Below, in pieces: positions 40,751-49,942 of a stretch of 64,000 nt of DNA. Numbering within the stretch: position 1 is the first letter of the stretch; every line of letters starts with the position of its first letter. Location of the stretch: NCBI GenBank assembly GCA_031425275.1, contig JANPJA010000078.1, forward strand, positions 1 through 64,000, read 5' to 3'. The notes under the pieces are model-generated. The model was not told the DNA's origin, made no database searches, and saw only the letters and a program-made list of their open reading frames with translations. The position numbers were made by a program, and so were the translations under genes. The stretch comes from JAIVGV01 sp031425275 (GTDB lineage Bacteria > Acidobacteriota > Blastocatellia > Pyrinomonadales > Pyrinomonadaceae).

Positions 40751-42853
40751 TTACATCCTCTCCGGCACCTCGATGCCGAGGGTGGCGAGGGCGCGCGTCA
40801 GTTGGCCGCGGACTAATTCGGCGGTCTGGATGAGGACGGCCCGGCGCACCGCGTCCTCTTCGTTCAAAATACGGTGGCGGTGGTAGAAAAGATTGAAGGC
40901 GCGCGCGAGTTGAAACGTATATTTGGCGAGGTGAGCCGGCTCCTCCTGCGTCGCGGCCTGTTCGACGGCGTCGTCGAGCCGGGCCGCGAGGCTGACGGTT
41001 GACCAGAGTTCGTCGCCGCCTTCGCCCCCGAGGATTCGGCTCACCTCCGTCTTGCGCTCCCCGTCAACGGCCGCGGCCCCGACGAACGCCCGCGCCTCGT
41101 CGCGGCTCGCGGCGTCGAGCTTGCGGAAGATGGAGTTGGCGCGCACGGCCGCGTACTGGCAGTAGGGGCCGGTCTCTCCCTCGAACGAAAGGGCTTCTTT
41201 GAAGTCGAAGGCGATGAGCGAATTGCGCGTCCACTTGAGGAGGAAGTAGCGGAGCGCGCCGACGGCAATGGCGTGGGCCGTCTCGCGTTTCTCCGCGTCG
41301 CTCAGGTCGGCGTGCCGGGCCTCGACCTCCCGGAGCGCGCTCGCCTCTAAAGTGTTAATCAGATCATCGACTTTAACGCCGAGACCTTTGCGGCCGCTCA
41401 TCTCGACGTGCGAGCGCGTGCGGTCTTCGGGACTCAACTCGAAACCCATTTCTTCACACGCGGCGGGCGAGAGCGCGACCATCTCGTAGGCGAGATGGAC
41501 GCTGCCCTCCTCGCCGACTTCGGGCGCGACGGCCGCCGCCCCGCGCCGCACCACGTCCTGCGTGTAAGACTGGCGCGAGTCGATGACGTTATAGACGCGC
41601 TTGCCGTGGCCGAAGGCGGGGCGGCCATTTGCCGGCGTCGCTTCGGAGGCAAGGCTCGTCGAGACCCAGACGACGTGGCCGTCGGGGTAAGTGCGGAAGG
41701 GCTTGTAATGAAAATCCGCGCCGAGTTGGCCGAGCTTCCAGAGCTGGTACGCGATGTCCTTGCCCGCGTAAGTCACGGTTCCGTTCGAGCGGACGATGAT
41801 CTTGTCGGCGTCGTGCTCGTCCGTGCCGGCGTGGAGGTCGGTCGGCATCACCCAACAGCCGGAGTTTTTGCCAGCGGTCTCAAGCCGGATCGTGCCGGTC
41901 TCTTTGAGTCGGTCGAAGGCGCGCAGCCAGAAACCGCTGTGGAGGATGTCGGATTCGCGCGGCAACAGATCGTAGCGGATGCCGAGCCGCTCCATCGTGC
42001 TCAGGTGGCGATGAACAATCCGCGTGGCGACGTAATCGGCGAGCGCGGCCGTCGGGTTGTCGCCCGCTTCGATGGCGTGCAGGGTGTCGGAGCGGAGCTT
42101 GAGGAGTTCGGGCAGCTCTTTCGCCTCGGGGTCGCCGCCGCGATAGAAGAGGCCGACGCGCGAGTACAAGTCCCAGCAGTGATAATCGAAAGGCTGTTCG
42201 GCGGTCAGCGACTCGTCGAGACGGCGCACGTCGTCGAGCGTCATCCCTTCGATGTGAATGAATCCGACGACCACGTCGGCCACCTGCACGCCCGTGTTGT
42301 CGATGTAGTTGTCCACTTCGACTTCGTCGCCCGAGGCGCGGAGGATGCGCACGAAGGTGTCGCCGAGGACGGCGTTTCGCATGTGGCCGATGTGCGCGGC
42401 CTTGTTCGGGTTGATGTTCGTGTGCTCGACAATGACCTTGCCCCGGCCCGCCGTCGCCGGCTGAGACGTTGTCGGATCGCCGGGCCTCGTGGCGATTCCC
42501 GCGAGGACGGCCGCCCGGTCGAAGAAGACGTTGAGGTAGCCCGCGCCCGCCACTTCGACGCGCGCCACGCCCGGCTCGGTCGCGAGCGCCGCCTTCAGTT
42601 CCTCCGCAATGGCGCGCGGGTTCGACTTTTGACCCGTGGCCGCCTTGATGCGTTTGGCCAACTCGAAAGCGACGGGGAAGGCGAGATCGCCGAGTTCCGT
42701 CCGCGGCGGAATTTCCGACGTGAGTTGTTCGAGGGTGACGCCGAAACGCTCCTCCGCCGTCTGCCTCACGCGGGCGCGCAACCTCTCCTGTAAATCAGTC
42801 AGCCTCAAATTCTTGACCCTTTTCGTCAAATCAATCCGCGCGCCAACTTCCAT
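40751..42853 (-). CDS. argS: Arginyl-tRNA synthetase
   Basis: A class I synthetase charging tRNA-Arg. The HIGH motif is HIGHMRNAV, preceded by VEHTNINPNKAAH. The KMSKS position reads EMSGRKG. An N-terminal ArgS-type domain (GVTLEQLTSEIPP, GDLAFPVAFELAKR) and a C-terminal anticodon-binding DALR domain (AFNLFYHRHRIL) are present. At 700 residues it is longer than the usual 550-600; extra sequence lies within the catalytic core between HIGH and KMSKS. A TATACT box at 42887 to 42882 on the minus strand may be its -10 element. Confidence 0.93.
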   Translation of the reverse strand: MEVGARIDLTKRVKNLRLTDLQERLRARVRQTAEERFGVTLEQLTSEIPPRTELGDLAFPVAFELAKRIKAATGQKSNPRAIAEELKAALATEPGVARVEVAGAGYLNVFFDRAAVLAGIATRPGDPTTSQPATAGRGKVIVEHTNINPNKAAHIGHMRNAVLGDTFVRILRASGDEVEVDNYIDNTGVQVADVVVGFIHIEGMTLDDVRRLDESLTAEQPFDYHCWDLYSRVGLFYRGGDPEAKELPELLKLRSDTLHAIEAGDNPTAALADYVATRIVHRHLSTMERLGIRYDLLPRESDILHSGFWLRAFDRLKETGTIRLETAGKNSGCWVMPTDLHAGTDEHDADKIIVRSNGTVTYAGKDIAYQLWKLGQLGADFHYKPFRTYPDGHVVWVSTSLASEATPANGRPAFGHGKRVYNVIDSRQSYTQDVVRRGAAAVAPEVGEEGSVHLAYEMVALSPAACEEMGFELSPEDRTRSHVEMSGRKGLGVKVDDLINTLEASALREVEARHADLSDAEKRETAHAIAVGALRYFLLKWTRNSLIAFDFKEALSFEGETGPYCQYAAVRANSIFRKLDAASRDEARAFVGAAAVDGERKTEVSRILGGEGGDELWSTVSLAARLDDAVEQAATQEEPAHLAKYTFQLARAFNLFYHRHRILNEEDAVRRAVLIQTAELVRGQLTRALATLGIEVPERM

Positions 42854-42975
42854 CGAATCAACCCGGCGCGGAAAAGTAGGAAGTATAGCTTAGCGACTTC
42901 TCCCGGCCCTAACGCGCCAAGCGTCATCCCTTGACACTTCGGTGGCGCGCTCTGATACCATCCCGCCACGATAGA

Positions 42976-43722
42976 ATGACATCCCGCCTCCAAGTTACCG
43001 AGATCGAGCGCGTTCGCGAAAGCCTCCGCGCGGCGCATAGTGTCTTCGTGCTGACGGGCGCGGGAGTGTCGGCCGAGAGCGGGGTGCCGACGTTTCGCGG
43101 CGGCGGCGACGCGGCCGTCTGGAAGGGAATGCCGTTCTACGAAATCTCATCGGCCGGGATGGTCGAGCGCGACTTGCCCGAAGTCTGGGCGTGGTTCGAC
43201 TACCGGCTCGGTGTGCTGGGCGACCTGAAACCCAACCCGGCGCACGAAACGCTGGCGCGCTGGCAGGATAAGTTTTCGAGCTTCACCCTCGCCACGCAGA
43301 ACATCGACGGGCTGCACCACGCCGCCGGCTCACGCGAAGTGCTTGAACTGCACGGCAACGTCTGGACGGCCCGGTGTGTTGAATGCGACGCGCGCTGCGA
43401 TGTGCGGAGTCTCGGAGCGGCGCGACCGCCCGTGTGTCTCGATTGCCGCAACCCGATGCGACCCGACGTGGTGTTGTTCGGTGAGATGTTGCCGGCCGGC
43501 GTCTTTGCACGCGCCGCCGATGCGGCGCGCGCGGCCGAGGTATGTTTCGTCATCGGGACTTCGGCTCTTGTTTACCCGGCGGCGTCGCTACCGGAGGCCG
43601 CCAAGCGTGGGGGGGCGTTTCTGGTCGAGGTCAACCCGGAGGAGACGCCGCTGACCGAATACTGCGACGCGAGTTTGCGCGGCCCCGCGGGCGAGTTGCT
43701 GCCGCTGCTGGGTGTGGAATAG
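42976..43722 (+). CDS. Sirtuin-family NAD-dependent protein deacylase
   Basis: Removes acyl groups from lysine using NAD. 248 residues from ATG 42976. The NAD site is GAGVSAESGVPTFRG. TQNIDGLHHAAG and the catalytic histidine in ELHGNVW (H126) follow. Four zinc cysteines are at 134, 137, 154 and 157. GTSALVYPAA closes the NAD pocket. TTGACA at 42931-42936 may be its -35 box, though the -10 is poor. It is divergent from argS and stands alone. Deacetylase versus desuccinylase preference is not clear. Confidence 0.93.
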   Translation: MTSRLQVTEIERVRESLRAAHSVFVLTGAGVSAESGVPTFRGGGDAAVWKGMPFYEISSAGMVERDLPEVWAWFDYRLGVLGDLKPNPAHETLARWQDKFSSFTLATQNIDGLHHAAGSREVLELHGNVWTARCVECDARCDVRSLGAARPPVCLDCRNPMRPDVVLFGEMLPAGVFARAADAARAAEVCFVIGTSALVYPAASLPEAAKRGGAFLVEVNPEETPLTEYCDASLRGPAGELLPLLGVE

Positions 43723-43770
43723 TTGCCGGCCGGGCGAGGAGCGAGCGAACTTAGTTAACTCAAGGTTCTA

Positions 43771-44002
43771 CCGGCCGGATATCCCGGAGGGATGACGGAA
43801 ATTAGCCGGCGGCAAGTGCGCCGCGCACGCCGCCGCCGGATCGGAATGAGCTAGCATCGCTCGCCCCGGCAGGGGCGACGGAAAAGGCTCAACTCCGTCG
43901 CCCCTGCCGGGGCGAGAGGTAATCGGGCGGCGATCCGGCGGCGGCGCTCGCCTAACGGCTCGCTTGCCGCCGGCTAATCTCCGCCGCCCCTCGCGGGGCG
44001 GC
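43771..44002. repeat. Nested palindromic element, several hairpins
   Basis: This fills most of the 311-base gap between the sirtuin and larC genes. Perfect arms are nested: 43801-43816 with 43963-43978 (16 bp), 43829-43843 with 43931-43945 (15 bp), and 43860-43881 with 43895-43916 (22 bp, 13-base loop). Small hairpins sit at each end (43781-43793 and 43983-44002). No open frame is credible inside. It resembles REP-type dispersed palindromes rather than a gene and is unlike the heptamer families. Confidence 0.85.
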
Positions 44003-44033
44003 ACGAATGGCAACCTGAATTAAATAGCTACGG

Positions 44034-45215
44034 ATGAAGACGCTTTACTTCGACTGTTTCGCCGGGGCGAGCGGGGACATGATCCTCGGCGCGCTCGTCG
44101 CGGCCGGCGCGGACGCGAGTCAGTTGCGGGATAGACTGCAACTGCTCGACGTGTCTAACTTCGATGTCGCCTTCACCATTGTGGATCGTGCCGGCATCAG
44201 CGCCACCCGCGCGGTCGTCGAGACGGAGGATGAGAAACAACACCGCCACCTCGGGACGATCCTGAAGATCATCGAACGCTCGCGGTTGTCCGATTCCGTT
44301 AAATCGCGCGCCGCGCACATCTTCACCCGGCTGGCCGAGGCGGAGGCGCGGGTTCACAACACCACCGTCGAAGGGGTTCACTTCCACGAGGTCGGCGCGA
44401 TGGACGCCATCGTTGACGTGGTCGGCGCGTGCATCGGCTTCGAGTTACTCGGCGTCGAGCGGTTCGTCTCATCGCCGCTGCACGTCGGCAGCGGCACCGT
44501 CGAGATCGAGCACGGCCGCTTTCCCGTCCCGCCCCCCGCCGTCGTGGAACTATTGCGTGACGTGCCGACCTACGCCACCGACATCAAAGGCGAACTTGTC
44601 ACCCCGACCGGCGCGGCGATCATCAGCACGGTCTGCGAAACTTACGGCCCGCTCCCGCCGATGCGCGTCGCGGCCTGCGGCTACGGCGCGGGCGGCCGAA
44701 CCTACGAGCGTTTCCCGAATGCGCTGCGCATCTTCCTCGGCGAGACCGACGGGGACGCTCAGAGCGAAACGCTGTTGATGATCGAGACGAATCTGGACGA
44801 CTCCTCGCCGCAAATCGTCGGACATGTGATGGACAGAGCCTTCGGCCTCGGCGCGCTCGACTGCTACTTCACGCCCGTGCAGATGAAGAAGAACCGTCCC
44901 GGCGTCCTCATCTCGATCCTCTGCCGGCCGGCGGATCGCGAGACGCTCTATGAGTTGCTCTTTGATGAGACGACGACGCTCGGCATCCGCTCCTACGAGG
45001 TCGAGCGGCGGGCGTTGGGGCGTGAATTCGTTACGGTCGCAACCGAGTTCGGATCGATCAGCGTGAAGGTCGCGCGTCGCGACGGGCGGGTCGTCAACCT
45101 GACGCCGGAGTACAATGACTGCCGCGAAGCGGCAATGCGCTCGGGTGTCGCACTCAGGATTGTAGAGTCGGCGGCGCGGGCGGCATACTTGAAGAAAGTG
45201 ACGCAGGAGCGGTGA
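44034..45215 (+). CDS. larC: Nickel-pincer cofactor biosynthesis protein LarC
   Basis: LarC inserts nickel into the pincer nucleotide cofactor of lactate racemase and related enzymes. The 393-residue protein has the family opening TLYFDCFAGASGDMILGAL, then VHFHEVGAMDAIVDVVG and ETNLDDSSPQIVGHVMDRAF. It is a single uninterrupted frame, unlike the frameshift-programmed larC1/larC2 of lactobacilli. larB and larE are not nearby. It is preceded by the nested palindromic element and followed by folE. Confidence 0.93.
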   Translation: MKTLYFDCFAGASGDMILGALVAAGADASQLRDRLQLLDVSNFDVAFTIVDRAGISATRAVVETEDEKQHRHLGTILKIIERSRLSDSVKSRAAHIFTRLAEAEARVHNTTVEGVHFHEVGAMDAIVDVVGACIGFELLGVERFVSSPLHVGSGTVEIEHGRFPVPPPAVVELLRDVPTYATDIKGELVTPTGAAIISTVCETYGPLPPMRVAACGYGAGGRTYERFPNALRIFLGETDGDAQSETLLMIETNLDDSSPQIVGHVMDRAFGLGALDCYFTPVQMKKNRPGVLISILCRPADRETLYELLFDETTTLGIRSYEVERRALGREFVTVATEFGSISVKVARRDGRVVNLTPEYNDCREAAMRSGVALRIVESAARAAYLKKVTQER

Positions 45216-45276
45216 CGGGCAAGTTTAATCGTGTTTGATTTTTGCCTGTCAACGGCAAATGAGTTAATGAGTTAAG

Positions 45277-45903
45277 ATGAGCACTAAAGTTAACACGTCG
45301 GAGATTCCTGACGACGCGCGCTCGGGCGGGCGCGGTCAAGTTGATTTGGAGAAGATCGCGGCGGGCGTGCGGCTGATCCTCGAAGGCGTCGGGGAGGACG
45401 TGGGGCGGCCGGGCTTGCTGCGGACGCCGGAGCGCGTGGCCGAGATGTACGCGGAGCTGACGGAGGGGATGCGCGAAGACCCGGCGGAGCACGTCGAGCC
45501 GCTGCCGGGCGACAAGCACGATGAGATGGTCATCGTGCGCGACATACACGTCGCGTCGCTGTGTGAGCACCACCTCGCGCCGTTCGTCGGCCGCTGCCAC
45601 ATCGCCTACATCCCGAAGCACGGACGCATCGTCGGACTCTCTAAGCTCGCGCGGCTCGCCGACACTTTCGCGCGCCGGCTGCAAGTGCAGGAGCGGCTGA
45701 CTTCGGAAATCGCGGACACGCTTTTCGACGGGCTGAAGCCGGTGGGTGTGATGGTCGTCATCGAAGCGGAGCACACGTGCATGTCCCTGCGCGGCGTGAA
45801 GAAACCGGGCGCGCTGACGATCACGTCGGCCATCCGCGGAGGCTTCCGCAAAGACCCCCGCACGCGCGCCGAGGCGATGGCCCTCATTCAAGGCAGACGA
45901 TAA
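45277..45903 (+). CDS. folE: GTP cyclohydrolase I
   Basis: Converts GTP to dihydroneopterin triphosphate, the first step of folate synthesis. 208 residues, with the zinc and active-site segments SLCEHHLAPFVGRCHIAYIP and HTCMSLRGVKKPG. Signature GLSKLARLADTFARRLQVQE is present. The ATG at 45277 lies 61 bases after larC. A family B heptamer repeat follows and leads into metG. Confidence 0.96.
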   Translation: MSTKVNTSEIPDDARSGGRGQVDLEKIAAGVRLILEGVGEDVGRPGLLRTPERVAEMYAELTEGMREDPAEHVEPLPGDKHDEMVIVRDIHVASLCEHHLAPFVGRCHIAYIPKHGRIVGLSKLARLADTFARRLQVQERLTSEIADTLFDGLKPVGVMVVIEAEHTCMSLRGVKKPGALTITSAIRGGFRKDPRTRAEAMALIQGRR

Positions 45904-46040
45904 ACAACGACACTTGGCTTAACCCCTGTCAGCGGCCGGTGTTCGGATGACCGTAGCCGGACGGCTCGCCCGCTCAGAGTCAGCTTGGTGGTTGGTGCGG
46001 CACGAACAACTGACGACCGACCACTGACGACCGACAACCT
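45904..46040. repeat. Family B heptamer element before metG
   Basis: The right part (about 46010-46037) is a run of ACTGACGACCGACC-like heptamers ending three bases before the metG ATG. The left part (about 45930-45990) is a degenerate complementary region. As at fabD and etfB, the array takes the place of a Shine-Dalgarno sequence. Confidence 0.7.
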
Positions 46041-48254
46041 ATGAAGACTTTCTACATCACGACGCCGATCTACTACGCGAACAGCCTGCCGCACCTCGGC
46101 CACCTGTACGCGACGGTGGTGGCCGACTGCGTCGCGCGCCACCGGCGGCAGCGCGGGTTCGAGACTTACTTCCTCACCGGCACCGACGAGCACGGCACGA
46201 ACATCCAGCGCGCGGCCGAACGCGCGGGCCGCACGCCGAAAGAGCATGTTGATTTTATCGTCGAGAAGTTGAAGGAGATGTTCGTCTCCTTCAACCTCGA
46301 CGGCGCGCACGGCGGCTACGACATTTTCATGCGCACGACCGAGCCGTTCCACTACGAGGGGGTGGCTGAACTCTGGCGGCGCATCGCGGGCGCGAAGACA
46401 CCCAAAGGCCGCGAGGCGATTTACAAAGGATTCTACGAGGGCTGGTTCTGCGCGCCGTGCGCCACTTTCAAACTGGAAGACGAGTACGCGAAGCCGGCTC
46501 ATGAGGGTGATGCGCCGACCTGTTTGATACACGAGACGGCGCTCGACCGTGTTTCGGAGGAGAGCTACTTCTTCCGTCTCTCGGACTACGAGGAGGCTTT
46601 GCTCTCGCTCTACGACACGCGCCCCGAGTTTGTGCAGCCGGAGGCCCGGCGCAACGAAGTCAGGAGCTTTGTGAGTCGCGGCCTGCAAGACCTCTCCGTC
46701 AGCCGCCTCAAGAGTTCGGTCGCGTGGGGCATCCCCGTGCCGGACGATCCCGCGCACACGATCTACGTCTGGCTCGACGCGCTGACCAACTACATCACGG
46801 CCATCGGCTGGGGGAACGACGAGCGCGAGCGGGCCGTCGGCTTCGGGCGTTTCTGGCCGGCTCAGCACTTAGTCGGGAAAGACATCCTGCGGCAGCACGC
46901 GATCTACTGGCCGGCGTTTCTACTGGCCGCCGGCATTGAGCTGCCGCGCGTCATGATCACCGGGATGTGGCTCGACGCGCAGGGGCGCAAGATGTCCAAG
47001 ACCTTGCGCAACGCGGTCGATCCCGCGCTGCTGCGTCGCCTGTTTCAGGTGGACGCCGTCCGCTATTTCCTTTTTCGCGAGATGGCCTTCGGGCAGGACA
47101 GCCGTTTCAACTACGCCTCGCTCGTCGAGCGCGCGAACAGCGATCTCGCGTCGGGCCTCGGCAACTTATCCAGCCGCACGCTGACGATGATCAGCCGCTA
47201 CTGCGAAGGGAAAATGCCCGCGCCTGAAATCTCGGAGGAACGTCGGCTGCACGCCAAACGCGCGGGCGTGGACGCCGACGCGCAGGGTCTTGCCACTTCG
47301 CTCGCGCTCGCGCGCGACCAGTTCCTCCAACAGTTCGACGAGTTTGTGTTTAGTCGCGCGCTCGAAACCGCCTGGGCCGTTATCGCGCGCGCGGATAAGT
47401 TGATCTCGGACGCGAAGCCGTGGGAACTGGCGAAGGACGCGGAGCAGCGGGAGACGCTCAACGCCGTCCTTTACCGCTCTGCCGAAACGCTGCGCTGGCT
47501 CGCGGTGTTGCTCTATCCATTCATGCCCGAATCGTGCCGCTCGATGTGGCGACAACTCGGGCAGTCGGGCGATCCCGAATTACTCGATCCGGCCGCCCTG
47601 CAATGGGGCGGCCTCGTGGCCGGATCACCGACGGGTGAAATCGTGCCCCTCTTCCCGCGACTCGATAAGATAAAAATCATGGCTGAAATAGAAAAAGAAA
47701 ACTCCGCCCCGGACGAACCGCAGCCCACTAACTCTGGAGATGCGGCCACCCAAACCTTCAGCCCGACCGGCGCGCGCATTCCCGGCGCGCACGCCACGCA
47801 GGCCGATGCCGTGCCGCTCTCCGTCAGGACGGCCGACACGCTGCCGCTTCCGAAGATGCAGGGCGCGACCGAGGCCGACGCCGTCCCCGGCGCACAGACG
47901 AGCCCGGCCGAAGGCGTCGCCACCCACATCGGCATCGAAGACTTCGCGAAAGTAGAGTTGAGGGTCGCGCAGGTGCTGACGGCCGAGCGGCTCCCGAAGT
48001 CGGACAAACTCCTGCGTCTGACGGTGGACATCGGCGAGCCGGAGCCGCGCCAGATTCTCGCCGGCATCGCCGAGCACTACGAGCCGGGGCCGCTCGTCGG
48101 GCGCAAGATCGTCATCGTCGCCAACCTCAAGCCACGCAAGATGCGCGGCTTCGAGTCGCAGGGGATGCTGCTCGCCGCCTCAATCGGCGACGAGGGCCGC
48201 CCCGTCCTCGCCACCTTCGCCGAGGACGTTCCCAACGGCGCAAGGCTCAAGTAG
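46041..48254 (+). CDS. metG: Methionyl-tRNA synthetase with C-terminal tRNA-binding domain
   Basis: A class I synthetase charging both initiator and elongator tRNA-Met. HIGH motif PHLGHLYATVVAD, KMSKS motif GRKMSKTLRNAV, and a CAPC zinc-knuckle region. Residues about 635-737 are an EMAPII/Trbp111-type tRNA-binding domain (FAKVELRVAQV, GRKIVIVANLKPRKMRG). A Pro/Ala/Glu-rich linker of about 75 residues joins it to the anticodon domain. The stop codon TAG (48252-48254) is the first three bases of the family C array that follows. tatD is next, a common neighbour. Confidence 0.95.
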   Translation: MKTFYITTPIYYANSLPHLGHLYATVVADCVARHRRQRGFETYFLTGTDEHGTNIQRAAERAGRTPKEHVDFIVEKLKEMFVSFNLDGAHGGYDIFMRTTEPFHYEGVAELWRRIAGAKTPKGREAIYKGFYEGWFCAPCATFKLEDEYAKPAHEGDAPTCLIHETALDRVSEESYFFRLSDYEEALLSLYDTRPEFVQPEARRNEVRSFVSRGLQDLSVSRLKSSVAWGIPVPDDPAHTIYVWLDALTNYITAIGWGNDERERAVGFGRFWPAQHLVGKDILRQHAIYWPAFLLAAGIELPRVMITGMWLDAQGRKMSKTLRNAVDPALLRRLFQVDAVRYFLFREMAFGQDSRFNYASLVERANSDLASGLGNLSSRTLTMISRYCEGKMPAPEISEERRLHAKRAGVDADAQGLATSLALARDQFLQQFDEFVFSRALETAWAVIARADKLISDAKPWELAKDAEQRETLNAVLYRSAETLRWLAVLLYPFMPESCRSMWRQLGQSGDPELLDPAALQWGGLVAGSPTGEIVPLFPRLDKIKIMAEIEKENSAPDEPQPTNSGDAATQTFSPTGARIPGAHATQADAVPLSVRTADTLPLPKMQGATEADAVPGAQTSPAEGVATHIGIEDFAKVELRVAQVLTAERLPKSDKLLRLTVDIGEPEPRQILAGIAEHYEPGPLVGRKIVIVANLKPRKMRGFESQGMLLAASIGDEGRPVLATFAEDVPNGARLK

Positions 48255-48424
48255 CTGTTAGCTGTTAGCTGTTAGCTATTAGCTGTTAGCTGTTAGCTGT
48301 TAGCTATTAGCTGTTAGCTGTTAGCTTTCAGCCAATCTTTGTGCGGTTATTGCAGCAGTGTGTATAGAACTGATAGCAGGGCCTCTTTGTTTTTGGCTAA
48401 CGGCTAACGGCTAACGGCTAACGG
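48252..48424. repeat. Family C heptamer array with 28-base higher-order period
   Basis: Eleven consecutive heptamers run from 48252 to 48328: three TAGCTGT then one TAGCTAT, the same four again, then two TAGCTGT and a TAGCTTT. The repeat thus has a 28-base super-unit. The opposing array GGCTAAC (four units plus GGCTT) is at 48392-48424 and ends six bases before the tatD start. The metG stop codon is the first TAG. Confidence 0.93.
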
Positions 48425-48430
48425 CTTCCC

Positions 48431-49231
48431 ATGTTTGTTGATTCCCACGCGCACATCGACGGGGAGGAGTTCGACGCGGATCGCGACGACGTTGTGGCGC
48501 GGGCGCGGGCGGCTGGCGTCGGGGCGATTCTGAACGTGGGGACGGGCGATCCACACTCCGGGAGCTTGGAGCGCGCGATCGAGATTGCGGGGCGTTACGC
48601 GGGCGTGTACGCGGCGGCGGGTGTCCACCCGCACGACGCGCGACTTTATACCGACGCGGCGGAAGAGCGACTCTTCCGGCTCATGCGCGGACAGCCGCGC
48701 GTCGTCGCGTGGGGCGAGATCGGGCTTGATTATCATTACGACAACTCGCCCCGCGAAGTGCAGCGCGAAGTCTTCAAGCGGCAACTGAGGGCCGCGCGCG
48801 AATTGAGCCTGCCCGTCATCATCCACTCGCGCGAGGCCGACGAAGACACGGTCGAAATTCTTACGAGCGAGTGGGCGGGCGCGCCGCGCGCCGGGGTGAT
48901 GCATTGCTTCGGCGGGAGCGAGTGGATGGCGGAGCGCGTGCTGGAAATTGGATTCTTCATTTCATTCGCCGGGAACGTGACCTTTAAGAAGGCCGAACCG
49001 TTGCGCGAAGTCGCCCGCCTCGTGCCGCTCGGACGAATGCTCGTCGAGACCGACTGCCCGTTTCTCGCACCCGTCCCACACCGCGGCCGGCGTAACGAGC
49101 CGGCCTTCGTCGCGGAGACCGCCGGCTTCCTCGCGAACCTGCGCGGGGTCGGCGTGGAAGAGTTCGGGCGTGTGACGACAGAGAATTTTGAGCAGCTATT
49201 CCACTTGAAGCTTGAAGCAGATGGTGTGTGA
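48431..49231 (+). CDS. tatD: TatD family metal-dependent hydrolase
   Basis: A TIM-barrel nuclease/hydrolase of 266 residues. Metal-binding segments are FVDSHAHIDG, WGEIGLDYHYD, VIIHSREADED, MHCFGG and VETDCPFLAP. TatD proteins act as 3'-5' exonucleases or D-aminoacyl-tRNA deacylases. It lies downstream of metG, a frequent arrangement. The start follows a family C array without a Shine-Dalgarno sequence. Confidence 0.94.
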   Translation: MFVDSHAHIDGEEFDADRDDVVARARAAGVGAILNVGTGDPHSGSLERAIEIAGRYAGVYAAAGVHPHDARLYTDAAEERLFRLMRGQPRVVAWGEIGLDYHYDNSPREVQREVFKRQLRAARELSLPVIIHSREADEDTVEILTSEWAGAPRAGVMHCFGGSEWMAERVLEIGFFISFAGNVTFKKAEPLREVARLVPLGRMLVETDCPFLAPVPHRGRRNEPAFVAETAGFLANLRGVGVEEFGRVTTENFEQLFHLKLEADGV

Positions 49232-49273
49232 GTCATACTCGGCGCAGCCACGCCGGGCATCCGCCCTCTAAAC

Positions 49274-49302
49274 TTTCCCCGTCCGGCCGATAATGTTATA
49301 AA
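49274..49302 (+). promoter_or_regulatory. Candidate promoter of yajQ
   Basis: TTTCCC (49274-49279) and TATAAA (49297-49302) with a 17-base spacer, about 60 bases before the start codon. The -35 is weak. Confidence 0.35.
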
Positions 49303-49368
49303 TACAGGGCCGCGCGGCGTGCATGTTATCCATTCCAGTGCCGGTCGCCGGACGACCTTCATACAATT

Positions 49369-49866
49369 ATGGCTCAACAGAATTCATTCGATATTGTCTC
49401 GCAAGTTGATCGCGCCGAAGTCAATAACGCACTCGACCAGACCATGAAAGAGGTCAGGCAGCGGTTCGACTTTAAGGGCAGCAAGGCCGAGGTCGTCGTG
49501 GAAAAGGACGAGCTGATCCTGACGGCCGAAGACGAGATGCGTTTGCGCAACATGAACGACATCATGCAGCAAAAACTCGTCCGCCGGGGCGTGCCGCTTA
49601 AAGCCCTGTCCTACGGCCGCGTCGAGCCGGCGGCGGGCGGGACGGTGCGGCAGAGTGTCGCGATCCAGCAGGGCATCCCTTCCGAGAAGGCGAAAGAAGT
49701 CGTCAAGTTCATTAAGGAAACCAAAGTTAAAGTTCAGGCCGCGATTCAGGGCGATGTCGTCCGCGTCACGGGCCGCGACCGCGACACGCTGCAAGAAGTC
49801 ATCACGCAGCTCAAGGCCAAAGATTTCCAGATCAACATGCAGTTCACGAATTACCGAACTCATTAA
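49369..49866 (+). CDS. yajQ: YajQ family nucleotide-binding protein
   Basis: A 165-residue protein of the YajQ/DUF520 family. It starts MAQQNSFDIVSQVDRAEVNN and has QRFDFKGSKAEVV, GRDRDTLQEVI and DFQINMQFTNYR at the C-terminus, all family hallmarks. Members in Xanthomonas and Pseudomonas bind cyclic-di-GMP and act as effectors; others bind tRNA or nucleotides. Since the same window encodes a cyclase and an HD-GYP enzyme, it is a plausible receiver, but that is inference. Confidence 0.94.
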   Translation: MAQQNSFDIVSQVDRAEVNNALDQTMKEVRQRFDFKGSKAEVVVEKDELILTAEDEMRLRNMNDIMQQKLVRRGVPLKALSYGRVEPAAGGTVRQSVAIQQGIPSEKAKEVVKFIKETKVKVQAAIQGDVVRVTGRDRDTLQEVITQLKAKDFQINMQFTNYRTH

Positions 49867-49879
49867 TCACACGTGAATT

Positions 49880-49941
49880 GTGACCGGTGACAGGCGCACT
49901 CGCTTGTCTTACTTGTCACCCGTACTCGTCACCCGTCACCC
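49880..49941. repeat. Family A heptamer element before the polyprenyl synthase gene
   Basis: GTGACCG and GTGACAG (49880-49893) face a run of TGTCACC/CGTCACC units at 49913-49941. The array ends directly before the ATG at 49943, and its first GTG makes a spurious longer frame possible. Confidence 0.75.
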
Positions 49942-49942
49942 A

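Noticed and set aside
41408..42793. 461-residue plus-strand frame opposite argS
   Set aside because: It is a shadow of argS. Composition is Arg/Val/Asp rich and no motif is present.
48252..48424. Possible CRISPR array at the metG-tatD repeats
   Set aside because: Units are only seven bases with no spacers, and no cas genes are nearby.
49880..49942. N-terminal extension of the polyprenyl synthase from a GTG at 49880
   Set aside because: The extra residues are encoded by the heptamer array and are not family-like.
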